Source: Hypsibius dujardini (taxonomy: Eukaryota > Tardigrada > Eutardigrada > Parachela > Hypsibiidae). Taken from it: DNA of 40,354 bases. The translations under genes were made by a program, and so were the position numbers. Positions 1-11,258 of this stretch are shown in pieces. The stretch is from NCBI GenBank assembly GCA_001579985.1, contig LRSR01006895.1:1-40354 (forward strand), in the 5' to 3' direction. Within the stretch, counting starts at the first letter, position 1. Each line of letters begins with the position of its first letter. A model generated the notes under the pieces. It was not told where the DNA came from, ran no database searches, and saw only the letters and a list, made by a program, of their open reading frames with translations.

Positions 1-691
1 TAGGTGCAGTTACTCTTGTGCCGCCCACACCCATAATGTCAGTTGAAAATACGGTTGTAATTAACGATCTCCATAAGTTTCTAACACTTTTCCCATTTTC
101 GAAAAAGTACATCAATTGCCGAAAAGAAATTTGCCATGATCCCGGTTTATAAATTTTGCGTTACAAATTGATTTTCATTGTTTTGCGGTGGTTTTGGATC
201 GGCCTGATGAGCGTGGGCCAAAGACATCAACCATCGCAGGCCTACACAACAAAACAAAAACAAACGAACAATGAAAGCGAAAGGTATGAACATCAAATTA
301 TCTCAGTTCTTTCTTCCGTTTCTCACAACCAGCTACGAGGAACGGTTGTGAACCATTACATAAAGAGAAGGCACACTCGCTATCTAAAAATCGCGATGTT
401 ACTGTTAGACCGCTCATCGATCTTCATTCATCTTCAGTCAAGGTCACCGCACCTAGCGTTCTTTTAACGACTACTGTGTTGGTGATAAAGATAAAGGTAC
501 GACTTCCGCGGCCCGGACGCAGCAAAAAGGTCCGTTAAGATCTGCCGGTCTAGCTTAGGAGACTCTCGTTAGAGCAGCCGCCTTCTTTTGAAGAACTCAG
601 ACTCTCTAAGAAATCGTCCATCGATTCGGTAGACAGTGATTCTAAAACTTCTTTAAAACTGTACATTCTCCTCCCTCTCCAATTTTTGAAA
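1..691. other. 5' intergenic stretch, no gene recognised
   Basis: No open frame here has recognisable domain content. A TATA-like TTTATAAAT lies near 146-154, but it is over 500 bases from the first plausible coding exon at 692. The stretch may hold the promoter or 5' UTR of the gene that follows; this is inference only. Confidence 0.3.
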
Positions 692-3600
692 ATGTTATTG
701 ATATTGTTTCTCCAAAAGTGGCGGATAAAGGTGAAGCTATTTCTGGTGTTCCTGCTCTCTTCCGTAAGCTGCTATTCACCAAAACTCTCTCTCGATGACA
801 CAAGATTAGTTTTAGTTTTCAATTAAATGTGATGGGTCAAGTTTCACATAAATTCTGTAAAAATAATGCGGCCGAAAGTAGACTAGACGGAATATTCAAA
901 CTCAGTAACCGAATTCATGATTTCATATACCTGCCACATATTCACGTCCTTCAGGCATACTTCCCTGCCGTTCTCCAAGCTGCAGGCCGGAAAGGGAGCC
1001 GCATCATGGGTCTGCATCTGCATGAATGATGTTACGACGGACCGAATGCAGTGCTAAACACTCCTTGTTTTCGTCCCGGTATGATCTGCCTCGGTGACGG
1101 TGGCACACCGGAGAATCCGCAGCTCGATTACAAAGGGATGGGTCTCTGCAAATGCCGGCCGGGGTTTGAGGAAACCGGTAGCACGTCCGAAGACACCTGC
1201 AGACCGAGTAAGCCTTGGAATTCCAGTGACTGCTTACTTTCTGACTAATGTCCTAATAACCTATACGTAACTCTACTATTTGTGGAATACCATCTGTGAC
1301 GAATTGAACTCATTCCGAAATTAAAGTGTCAATGTCACGTTTTTTCTATACCTTCTTACTGCAATTATTGGCTCCAAACCGAAAGACCTACAACATATGC
1401 ACTTCAACTACGATACGATGTTCATATACGATACGATGTGCATATTTTCTCATGTCCCAAAGCCAATTTCGTTGAATCAGCAAAATGTTGCTCAGTTTAT
1501 AAATACTACGCCCACTTGCAGGAGCGATCACCAGTTTTGAGGAGGCCGAGTGTGAGAAAGACGATGACTGCATCAACCTGAGAAATACCGCATGCAGACC
1601 GTCACCTTCATCTGACCGAAGGGTGTGTCGTTGCCTTGATAATTACGAACAGGACGCTGAGTTGTCGCTTCTTGGCCAATACGGATGCAAAGGTAGTTCC
1701 TTCCAATACAAGTCCGAAGAGCATGAAAATCGGCTGATAACAATTTTGTTTTCATGTTGCATTTTTTGCAGCCGCTGATTGTAGACTTAAACTGTCTGAT
1801 CCCAATTTCTGTGCCGCGTTCTACTATCCGAATTCGAGCTGCAACTCACGGACTGGGAGCTGCGAATGTCGATATCCAGATGTTCTCCTTACATTGCCAA
1901 CAGTTAAACGTTGTGTGGGTATGTACCTGTATGCATGTGTAGGCAGAACGGTGAAGTCTGATCCCAGTCATTGAGGTGCGCTTCGATGAACAAGGGGTAT
2001 CGATGAAAGCAACTCCCGTGGGGACGCCTTGGGGCCCAGAAGGGGTTCGGGACCCCTGATACAGCCATAGGTTCCAAAATTTTTATTCCAAACAAGAAAT
2101 GTATCTGGTGTGCATGCAAACATTATATAGATATATTATATGTATTAAATATTATTTTTTTATTCATTCATTCATTATATTTAATGCATTTAATGTATTT
2201 AGTTTTTAATATTTACCGGAATCCCAAACATAGTTTTTGTTACAAATGAAATTCTGAATCGAATGGCGGTGCCAGGGGTCCAGACCCCTGTTGGACCCCC
2301 AGGGGCGCGACACTGACGGATTTTTCCCTACTTGCAGATCCTTCTCGAATCCCATGCACGAGTGACAACGTCACCGATGCGTGCCCTGTTCCATCTCTCA
2401 GCGAAGCTTACTGCCACTCGGGGTTTTGTGCGTGTAAAGTTTCCGCCACGCAGACAGGCACGCTGCAAATAAATTTTGTTGGTGAACTATTCTGTCAGGG
2501 TAAGATAAGAGTCATACGTGTCCTTTTGCTTATTAGTACTAAAATAAGTCTGGGTAGGAGAGATCTGCTCTTTCTTGCCTGATTAGTGTGATAAGCAAAA
2601 GATCAAGGGGAAATTCGCAGGGTAGATAACGGTGTCAGCCTCGAGTCCAACAGGCAAGGTCGTCTGCAAGGGGGATGATCCTCAAACAGTCCTTGATGAA
2701 TTTCGGAGATCCTTGGGAAGACTAGGATGGCGAACTGAATAGGTTTTTTATGAACACACAGACATGATGCCTGACTCAATCAACTTGACTGAACCGAAAC
2801 GAGAGGGAAAATGAGGCAACCGATAAAAAGTTTATCACGATGATCAGAAACGCGACCGACTGTAGCATGACAACTGACTCCGTTGAGTGCACTCTCGGCC
2901 CTCGCGCCAGTGCCACACAGAATGGCGATGCGGAAAAGTGTATTTGGGTGGAGCTAGAGACAACTCGCAACCAACACCAGAACAGATGACTAATACTAGA
3001 GCAAAGCATTAATGCTGGAACAAATGTGCTCATCGCAGTGGTCGATCTACGCCTGGACGTTCTGATGGATAGTGCGAAATGTTTTTGAGTAAAATTGGGT
3101 CTCCGAAACGGCTAAGAGTCGGTCCGGGCCATTATCGAGGTACTTACAGGACACTGCAGCCATTACGTTGCAAAGTACCAACCGCAATCGTTTTTTTTCG
3201 ACCACATGGTTGTGCAGCTTAGGCTAAGTCAACGATTTTTGGCTGTCATCATACAAATTCAGTTGCCAAATTTCAAAGCTTCGATCGAAGGTTCAAGGCT
3301 CCACGGACCTGAGTGTTTTGTGATGCACATTGCAGGAAATCCCATTGGTGCTCCATGTTACGAGTCCTGGCAGTGTGGGGACCCACCACTCGCGTGTATG
3401 AGGTCACCAACCGGCTGGGGAGTATGCTCCTGCGTCCCATACACTCGCCCGCGAAAAGACCACCGTGGATGCGAACGTGAGAGTTAGCAATTTTGAGGCA
3501 AGAGATATTGGCTATATATTGCCGTGATTCTGTTGCAGGAACAATCGGTGTCTGCTGCAAGACCGCCGCTGATTGTGGTGTTAGGCCGGCGAAAAACAGC

Positions 3601-6600
3601 CCAGATAAAGCATTCGTCTGTGGACGCCAGTTTGACACGGCTCAGACCGGAACATGTGGGTGCTCCATAGGTTCTCGGTGGAATGGAATAAAGTGTCAGA
3701 TCACACCGTCTTCTGACAAGGCAATCTGCCGTCGGACAAGCGTTTTATCGTTTGCGCCGCTCTGGGTAACCGTCGAAGCCAATGGTATGAGTTTGCATCT
3801 GCACAAAGCTGGGGCCAACGTATCAGTAGTTACACACTGTCAATCACTATTGCCCAGCCCAAATGAAGTCAGTTTTGGGCGCAAAACAAGATGAAGATTG
3901 TCTGTCTGTCTGTCTGTCTGTTAACTGATGAGAAAAAGAATATTGCTTATCAATCCTCCCAACGATTGAATCGATTGCCAATTCCGAGTATTCACATGTC
4001 TGCGGATATTTTACTACGGCTAGAACCATCGGTTAACCGCATTGAACCGGAAAGTGGCGATCAATGGAACCGGGTACGTGAATCGGTTGATTCTCACTAT
4101 TATTGTTAATTTTTACTTTCTCTTTGGGTGCTTTTATCCAGGTTAAACGTCAATCTGTTCGAGATCCTTATAGGCAGTGGGACCACATAGTGCCTGTTGT
4201 CATTGCCGAAGCGGCCACCTGGTTTTGGGGCAACGGATACGGTATGTGCATGACCCTACCTTAATTGACCAGATTGGAATTTTTGTAATGGTTTGAACAG
4301 ACTTCCCGTTTGCATTGAAGAATCTTCAGACGTGCTTTTAATTGAAAACGCTCTGCGCGAAATGGAGCAAGGAACGTGTCTTAAGTTCATCCCTCGGACA
4401 ACGGAAGCCGACTACTTACATTATTTAAACACCGAATTTCAATATGGTAACGGATTTGGCAAACGGGGTGGCGGCCAAAGTATTGGTCTGGCCTCTGCTT
4501 CACTGTCCCCCGCTATTGTGATCGAAACAACGCTACAAGAGCTTGGCTTAGTGCACCAAGAAAGACGATGGGATCGTGATGAATACGTGAAGATCAACTA
4601 CTCAAACATTAATCCCGGTGCGTACAATCGTACTTCGATATTCTACGAGGAAGGTGCCCTTTTTCTAGTCATCCCTTGTTGTGTCCTATTTCGAGACACT
4701 AAAAACAACAACTAAGTCATGCAACAGTAGTAAGCAGGAGAACTCTTCCGATGCATAAACATGATATTTTCTGGAGTCTCTCCTATCCCAAACTCAGATA
4801 AGAGTTGATTTCGCATTAGCCAAATATGTTTGGCTCTTGAGAGTGGAGCCATGTCCAGTTCTGGAAAGATAAGCACGCATTTGCAGCCCTCTATTGAGAC
4901 ATACCCCTAGATCCGTCCCTCACGGCATGTGCAGCCAACATTCGGCTGATCAATGCAATCGATTCCTAATTCAGCTTATATGACATAACATTGCGAAATG
5001 TTTTCCTAAATATATATGCAGAGCTCGAAATAGGACAAAAACTAGGGTGACTGGAAGTTTGGGCACACTTCTCCGGCATGTATACGGTTAATACCGGTCT
5101 GAATTTGAATGCTTTGTGGTCGTAGTGAGATAACACTCGTTATGGTGATTGGGTATTTTGCAGCTGAAGCGTGGAATTTATGCATACCGCTTGTCGGTTA
5201 TTTTGATACTCTTCTAACTCCGTACGATTACGACTCCATCTTGCATTATGGTCCCACGGCCTTTGCCGTCAATGCCAGCATCCCCACCATTGTTCCCCGA
5301 ATACCAGGAACGGTGATTGGTCAGCGGAAGCACATGTCCTTGATGGACATCCAGCGAGTCAACGCGTTATTTCGTTGTGAGGGTTTCAACTACACCAAAG
5401 GTCAGAAAATCATTTGAAAAAGTATAAATCGTGGCATCCAAGGATTCCGACCTATTCCTGGATACCTATTTTTCTGGCCTAATTCAGGGCATTATCAAAT
5501 ACCAATCACTGCTCATGGCACCCAAAAATGCACGTCACGTTTTTCTGGCACAATTACAGTCCAAATAGAATTCCCCATCGGTTGGTATGCGCAGAAAAAA
5601 TTGATGTCAGGAGGCAGGGTTAGTGGCCATTAAAGCTCATTGGGCCAGGAATTTGCGGATGTGATTCTAAAAATGATCATTAGCTCCACCTCCTGATTTC
5701 AAAACCTTTTTCGGCTCGTGCCAATCGGGTTCGAATTATATTCTGGATAGTGTCAAGGTGTTCTTTCAATCTTCTGTTTAATTAAGTTCTGACAGGCATT
5801 GCCAGTGAGCGAGAAAAGGCCAAGAAAACGGTGTGGATATGAATCGGTCGGATTCCTCAAACAGATAAAACTATGAGCGCTGTAACAGAAGTGATAATCC
5901 TTCCAATATAGACCCCAATGCAATTCCATGTTCGGTTGATAAGCCAGTTTCGTGTCCCTTTGTTCTGGGTGGAGTCGCACGGTGTGCATCGGGAAGGTGT
6001 ACCTGCGAACTGTTGCGTGGTAACTCGACTGGAGTAATAGTTCCAGCACAAGGACAACTGTTTTGCGCAAGTAAGTGAATCTGTCATTGACTTAAGTCAA
6101 AATTATGTTTGAGAAAACGAAAGCCTACTCTATTATTTTATTTACCAAAACACGCCACATTTCCAAAACTGCAATTTGGACAACGACTAACATAACCCCT
6201 TTAACGTACGAAGCAGCAATTACAAATTGCAAATTCTGCATTGATGATGGGAGCACTTAATTACTTTTATGTCCAGCAAACGACAAGAAGCAAAATAATA
6301 TTATAAAACTGTCCACATTCTAAATCGAAACATTTTCATTGTTCAATTCATAGAATGTGTGGCGTCTTGAATTTTGAGGTTTGGGCGGTCTACAAAATTT
6401 AATCAGCCAGATTTCCCTGATAAAAGTCGATCAATCTCTATCGCTGATCATATAGGTCCGGAACGGTACGAAATAATCTGCAACAACTCTGCTGACTGCC
6501 CAAAATCTCTGACCTGCCTAAAACCTTCTGCTTCGGCAATTCGCGGAATCTGCCAGTGTGATTCGTATCAACGGATGTGGAAAGGCAGCTCCACTAATTC

Positions 6601-6905
6601 GCAGTGTGAACGTAAGTTTTTTGATACGTTCCATATTTGGTAGGAGGTTTTCTGTCGAAAACAAGCAGTTTGACATTGAGAGTGTCAACATTCCAGCTGC
6701 AATCGGACAGTGCTGTAAAAACACCCCAGACTGTGGGAGACCTCCTTCCAATGGCTGGCATAAACCTTTTTCCTGCATCAAGCCCTACCTGAATGGCGGT
6801 ACAAACGTGGTGGGAACATGTGGATGTCCTTTTGGATCGCAGTGGGACGGAATGGGTTGTTTGCCAATCTATGGCGCTGGGACCTGCATCAATACATTTT
6901 ACTAA
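692..6905 (+). CDS. Secreted EB-module / pseudo-astacin / EB-module protein
   Basis: Proposed exons: 692-763 (signal peptide, hydrophobic KLFLVFLLSS), 805-877, 1052-1207, 1522-1692, 1772-1918, 2338-2499, 3336-3476, 3539-3784, 4024-4073, 4142-4241, 4321-4653, 5164-5400, 5912-6070, 6456-6611, 6697-6905 (TAA). They sum to 2412 nt, about 803 residues. Nearly every junction is phase 1, so each cysteine-rich exon is one module, mostly with six cysteines and a C-x-C pair as in EB-like domains. The module in 3539-3784 has more cysteines and resembles the last one (6697-6905). Exons 4142-5400 encode an astacin (M12A) domain: RDPYRQW, GTCLKF, RWDRDEYVKI, YDYDSILHY, IGQRKHMS and ALFRC are all readable, and an RVKR furin-like site precedes it. 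The zinc motif HExxHxxGxxH reads ETTLQELGLVH and the Met-turn Met is Leu, so it should lack protease activity. The module beginning DPNAIPC (5912) parallels the one beginning DPSRIPC (2338). Weak points: the first two exons (the 41-nt intron is very short), the starts at 4024 and 4321, and whether 5912-6905 is instead a second gene. It probably acts outside the cell in matrix or cuticle. Confidence 0.75.
2140..2215. repeat. AT-rich low-complexity run in an intron, with (ATTC)n
   Basis: Inside the intron 1919-2337 there is a run of TATA/ATTTA words with a short TTCA tandem at about 2161-2177. It is simple-sequence DNA with no coding content. Confidence 0.6.
3899..3921 (+). repeat. (TCTG)n microsatellite in an intron
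   Basis: About five and a half perfect TCTG units lie in the intron 3785-4023 of the pseudo-astacin gene. The apparent open frame across it is a by-product of the simple repeat. Confidence 0.9.
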
Positions 6906-7745
6906 AAAATGATGAAAAACACCTCTGAGTGTTCCGATATCCATGAATGGTTTGTACTGTCCGCGTAGCTGCAAGCTTGATTCCGATTATTACAATATAC
7001 AGTACACATGGGCTTTTTAGCTTAATCTCCTGCTTCACTTCCTTCTTGGACGATAACCACGCCCCTTTTGGGAATTACGAGCAAGCTGTTCTGTGACTCT
7101 TGCCAAAACTGGAGAAGTGGTGCACTCCAGCGTTTGGACTTGAATAAAAGACATAATTCCTTTATCATTCGAATAAACACTTTACACCAAACGTATTTAA
7201 ATTCAAATTTGCGTATTCCTGAGCTACAAAATGGTCTAATTGTGTAGAAGGACTTTCTTCAAATCTGTAGGGGAGGAACCGCGCAGCACATGAAATATGA
7301 CTCAGTTGAAGAATATAGCGGAAAAAAAAGTGTACATCAATCCGACATCTGTTCTGCCGCAGATGTTTGGCAGAAGTTTCAATGTAGATTAAAATTTGGT
7401 CTTCGCTATCATCCCAAGTTAGAAACTGCACTAAATTCATGACACGGAATAATGATGGGAATATTTGATGCGGCAAAAGGAACAAGACGGAACCGATTTA
7501 GAAAGGCGATACACAGCAGTGACAGAGTGATACACCCACCCCCCCCCGAAAGCAGCAGCAAGAATGTCGGTAAAAAGCGGTGGAATAATTGTCTTACCAA
7601 GAAACAGAATGTACGCTAATAAAAATAATCTACAGATACAGTAAAAGAATCACAAGTTAACATTAAAGTTATAATCTGAAACGTGTTCACGGGTACTTCA
7701 AATAGCCCAGAAGAAATTATCCCGAAGAACAAAACATTTTTCACT
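6906..7745. other. Convergent intergenic region, no gene
   Basis: This lies between the stop of the + strand pseudo-astacin gene and the stop of the - strand GPCR, so both 3' UTRs should fall here. It holds a C9 run at 7539-7547. No open frame in it resembles a known protein. Confidence 0.5.
7143..7148 (+). terminator. Candidate polyadenylation signal AATAAA
   Basis: A canonical AATAAA hexamer lies about 240 bases past the TAA at 6905, in the right orientation for the EB/pseudo-astacin gene. The motif is common by chance in AT-rich DNA. Confidence 0.35.
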
Positions 7746-9629
7746 TCATGTTCGACCGGCAATATTTATGGAGAACACTTCGCAAAACTCCCTCCTGAAT
7801 CCTCGTAACGTCAATAGATATAGAAGCGGCTCCAGCAGCTGCGCCGAACCTAAAAACTGCTCTGAAATGTGGAACACATCCCAGGTGCACCAGGGCGGCT
7901 GCCGACCGTGCCACCCCGAATCAGTCAGCAACCTCGCCGGCACAGCGTTCAATATGATTGCAATGAGTTTCAGCGTCAGCAGCGCCATCGCCAGCTTATT
8001 ATTCCCGTGCTCGGCCTCGGTGATCTTCCGTCTTCCCGTCTGCCCGTCTCGCACCATCCTACTGAGGCCCGAGTGAGAGGGCGTCGTTGATATTTTCACG
8101 GAGAAGGTCGGTTGCGTCGAGCAAGCCACCCTGGCTGTTCTCCTACGACCCCTGAGAATCCTCCGTCGCCAAAGGAGGAGTAACAGAATTGGGTAGCTTC
8201 CGTAAACCAAAACTTCCGGCCCGCTTCCGACGACAATTGAGACGATGCTCCTATAGTTCTGATATACTGTTCCGTCGCATCCAAAACGTTGCGCCATCGG
8301 AGTGAGATAATTCAGGATATTCAGCGGCATGTACCTGGTCGAACACCACAGGCGTGTCAAAAATATTTCATCGTTAGGGTCAAATTTAATCTCGTGTTTT
8401 GCGAATTAAACAAAAACAATTTCCTTTATTTTGATTGCAACTATTTCTTTAATATTGATTTTTTTCATCGAGTGTGGGTGGCATTTTTTGGGCTAATGAC
8501 ACACCACAAAGGTAGAAGTCAATTTGAAGGAACTATTTCTATATTAAATTCTACTGATATCGCAAACTTTTTATTACATTGCAGCCAATATTAATTTGTA
8601 GATTAATTCTAGTTTTCATATCTGATCGAAATCACTTCCGCATAAGATCGTTGCAAAATAAATTGAATGATAGAAGCCCTTGTGAAACCGCCACAGGTTT
8701 TAAACATTATGTCTAAAATTCATCCATTGACAGGAAATTAATTTAAATCAGTGACTCGAGTTGCTAGAAAGTTGCGATCACTAAACCAGGAGAGAGATTG
8801 TACATGTCACTATTTAAGTGCCAATCACTAAACCAGGAGAGAGATTGAACATGTCACTATTTAAGTTCAATTAAAGCCTTAGCCAACAGAACTGAACCGA
8901 AACTCGACTGGTAACAGAAAAGATAGCCAAGCTAAAAATGCAATGCTGTTTAAGCAAAAATATCAAATTCTTAACATGATCACTATTTTCGACTTAAACA
9001 AAGATCGGTCTTAAACGATTAATTATGTCTTGTGGATAATAATAATTAAGTGTTACCATTCTCAATAAACTTGAATATTGAGGAACAAAGAATACGTTTT
9101 CTAAATGACTATTATAACGCCAAGCGTTAAATATTTACCAAGCATGTAGCCAGACGGTCACCAACGCCGTGCCCAGCAGCGCACGTTGCACACTATGATA
9201 GGTGTGGTACCAGCCCGGCGCCAGGTAAGCCACCCATCGGTCCGCGCAAATCACCATATCCTGCATGACGGTCATCGTCGGCAGCACCCACATGCAATAC
9301 TGAAAAACGGCACATGCCAATGGGTTCCGCAGCCAGTCCCCGGTGATCGGACGGACGACAACTTGTGGGGTAAAGGTCAGTCCTTGGAGGATCCCAATGA
9401 TGGAGAGGGTGATGATGTTGACGGTGAATGGGTTGATCAAACTGCGGCGTTTAAAGAAGGTTACAAGCACGCCAAGATGCATGAGAACCCCAATAACGTT
9501 CAGCGGGATGGTGAGACCGGCGATGGCTTTGTATGCGGTCGGCGAGAGACATAGATGGATATGGTTCGGGGCGATGCTTGCCGATGAGTTCAGTTTGACC
9601 CTGGAATTATTCCAAGATGACAAGTTCAT
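7746..9629 (-). CDS. Rhodopsin-class (class A) G-protein-coupled receptor
   Basis: Two exons on -: 9629-9139 and 8334-7746, joined in phase 2 (donor GTAAAT, acceptor ACCAG) through W164. The product has 359 residues. The N-terminus carries NLS, NNS and NSS glycosylation sequons. Hydrophobic segments lie near residues 37-59, 68-92, 104-128, 149-170, 195-219, 277-299 and 316-338. C106 (top of TM3) and C183 (second extracellular loop) are placed for the family disulfide. TM3 ends in ADRW in place of DRY. TM7 has EPLLY where NPxxY is usual. TM2 lacks the usual Asp in LxxxD. The third intracellular loop is Arg/Lys-rich. The family is clear but the ligand is not; such divergent class A receptors are often orphan or peptide-type. 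The frame stays open upstream to a Met at 9857, giving a possible 76-residue extension with two more sequons. I prefer Met 9629 because it starts just before the glycosylated tail. Confidence 0.8.
8777..8866. repeat. 47-bp tandem duplication in the GPCR intron
   Basis: ATCACTAAACCAGGAGAGAG recurs at 8777 and 8824, and similarity continues through CATGTCACTATTTAAGT in both copies with only a few differences. It lies in the 804-base intron 8335-9138, which otherwise holds no recognised feature. Confidence 0.85.
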
Positions 9630-11258
9630 TTTTAGTGAGAGTATTTGCTTAGCGAAATAACATGAAATATTTTGGGTTGAATTTACGGAAACCGCCGTTC
9701 GTCGACTAGCTGTGGGGTCTTCTTTTGACCGGGAATTTATGGTCAAGGGTTTCGCTCGTTTAGTTACGACAAAGCGATTTGCGCGCAGGGCTGTTAATTG
9801 AACCCCGCATGCGAGCTCAATTACTGGTGTCAATGATGTGAAGAGTCTGCCTAACACGCCATTTCCATAATTATCTCATTCCCGGGCGATACTTCGAAGT
9901 GTTGTCAAGCACGGTCAGTTGCGAGGGGAGTGGAGACTCAATTTGTGGCTTCAAGACAGCGGAAACACATGCAAGATATATAATCTTGCTGGTCCTGTGT
10001 CCGCAGAGGTTTGCGTGTGGAATCACGTTGGTATCGGTATCCGGTTCAGCAGGTGATGTCCCTTTGGGGGAACGCCGCTCGCGCTGCCGGATCGCATGGG
10101 CAATTAGTTGCTTCAAAAACCCTAAGTCACAAATGGCCGAGGATTGCAAAGTTAAATGCTTACTGCATCGCGTGAGAACTCAGAAAATTCATGGATGCTT
10201 GGTACGTTTGAATCCGGATTTCTCGGATCGCAGCACCGATTACTCGTAAATAAGTATTCTGAAAAATCAACATACAGATAAACCCAAGCATTGGTCTCTG
10301 GACCATTCATTTGAGTCACGCCGTAAGTATGCATCCATTGCGATGTGATTACTGAATGACGGTGATTTGCAGGCCTTATGCTGCGTTCATAGTGCGTGTT
10401 ATTTTTCAAGCGATCACTTCAGTTGTGGCGTAGGTTCACTATCGATGTGCAAATAATAATTTCCGTCTGACATTTTGCAAGATGAACTATGAATACTCGC
10501 CAAAACATTTCGCGAAACATTGTCAAACGAGTCTTATTTTGGGGCGTGGTCTCGCAAGAACCATATGTCATGCTAGAGCTGGCCAGCTAATTATAACCGT
10601 TGTGAGGGTTTGGAGGTGTCCTTGAAATTCCTATATCGAAATTATTTTCTGTTTTGATCTTTTTAATAGTATTTTTTAAATATCTTATTTTCCCTGTTTT
10701 ATTAAAATTTCCCACGTTCAAATGGCGTGCGAACAGTCCGATGGACAGTAAGAAAAATTTGCTCATCGGCTTCAGAAATTAAAGTAGTTTGTGGAAGAGA
10801 GTGTCTGATGAGTATCGCTTGAAGGTTTGGAAGGAAGATTCTTTGAACTCTGTGGTGGTAGACATGAATCACACAGGTACTTCTTATTTCGATGTGTTGT
10901 GAATTTCGAGTATGTCCTGAATTTGTTTGGCTGAGGGATGCAAGAAAAAGTACGAAACTTTCCGCGAGCAACTCAGCCGGGCACTAGCCAAGCTTCCATC
11001 CTGCGACGGTGATAAAGCAAAAAAATAATGCATTTCTCTTCATGAAGAATCACATTGAGCCACGCGCGTGAGTTCATATTAAATGATTTTTGCGTTTCGA
11101 GTAGAGCTCTTGAAAACGTTACTGCCACCGAAGTCCGAGAAAAAAGTGGGCTCGCTTAGCGGAAGTCAGACTTTTGCTGACGTTGCAGCAAACGCCAATG
11201 GGAAGGGCACAGCCAGCAAAAGCAAGCAGAAATTTAAACAGGAACCCAATCCTTACTC
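9630..11258. other. Intergenic, no gene recognised
   Basis: Several short open frames exist on both strands but none shows a domain, signal peptide or splice-supported continuation. The GPCR 5' UTR and promoter presumably lie at its left edge. Confidence 0.4.

Noticed and set aside
2020-2310. GGGGTTCGGGACCCC and CAGGGGTCCAGACCCCTG in an intron, tRNA-arm-like
   Set aside because: They form short GC-rich stems but no cloverleaf. They may be a small repeat, but I cannot define its limits.
3273-3638. 121-codon - strand frame across two EB-module exons
   Set aside because: It is a shadow of the + strand exons, whose cysteine pattern and phase-1 borders are clearly the real coding signal.
5700-5760. 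GGTTCGAATTATA, B-box-like
   Set aside because: No matching A box, T-stem or acceptor stem around it, so not a tRNA.
5753-6087. Two - strand frames across the module at 5912-6070
   Set aside because: The + strand reading gives a six-cysteine module homologous to 2338-2499 with proper splice sites; the - strand frames have no such support.
9186-9660. + strand frames over the GPCR first exon
   Set aside because: They are antisense to TM1-TM4 of the receptor; the low-complexity acidic/basic composition is an artefact.
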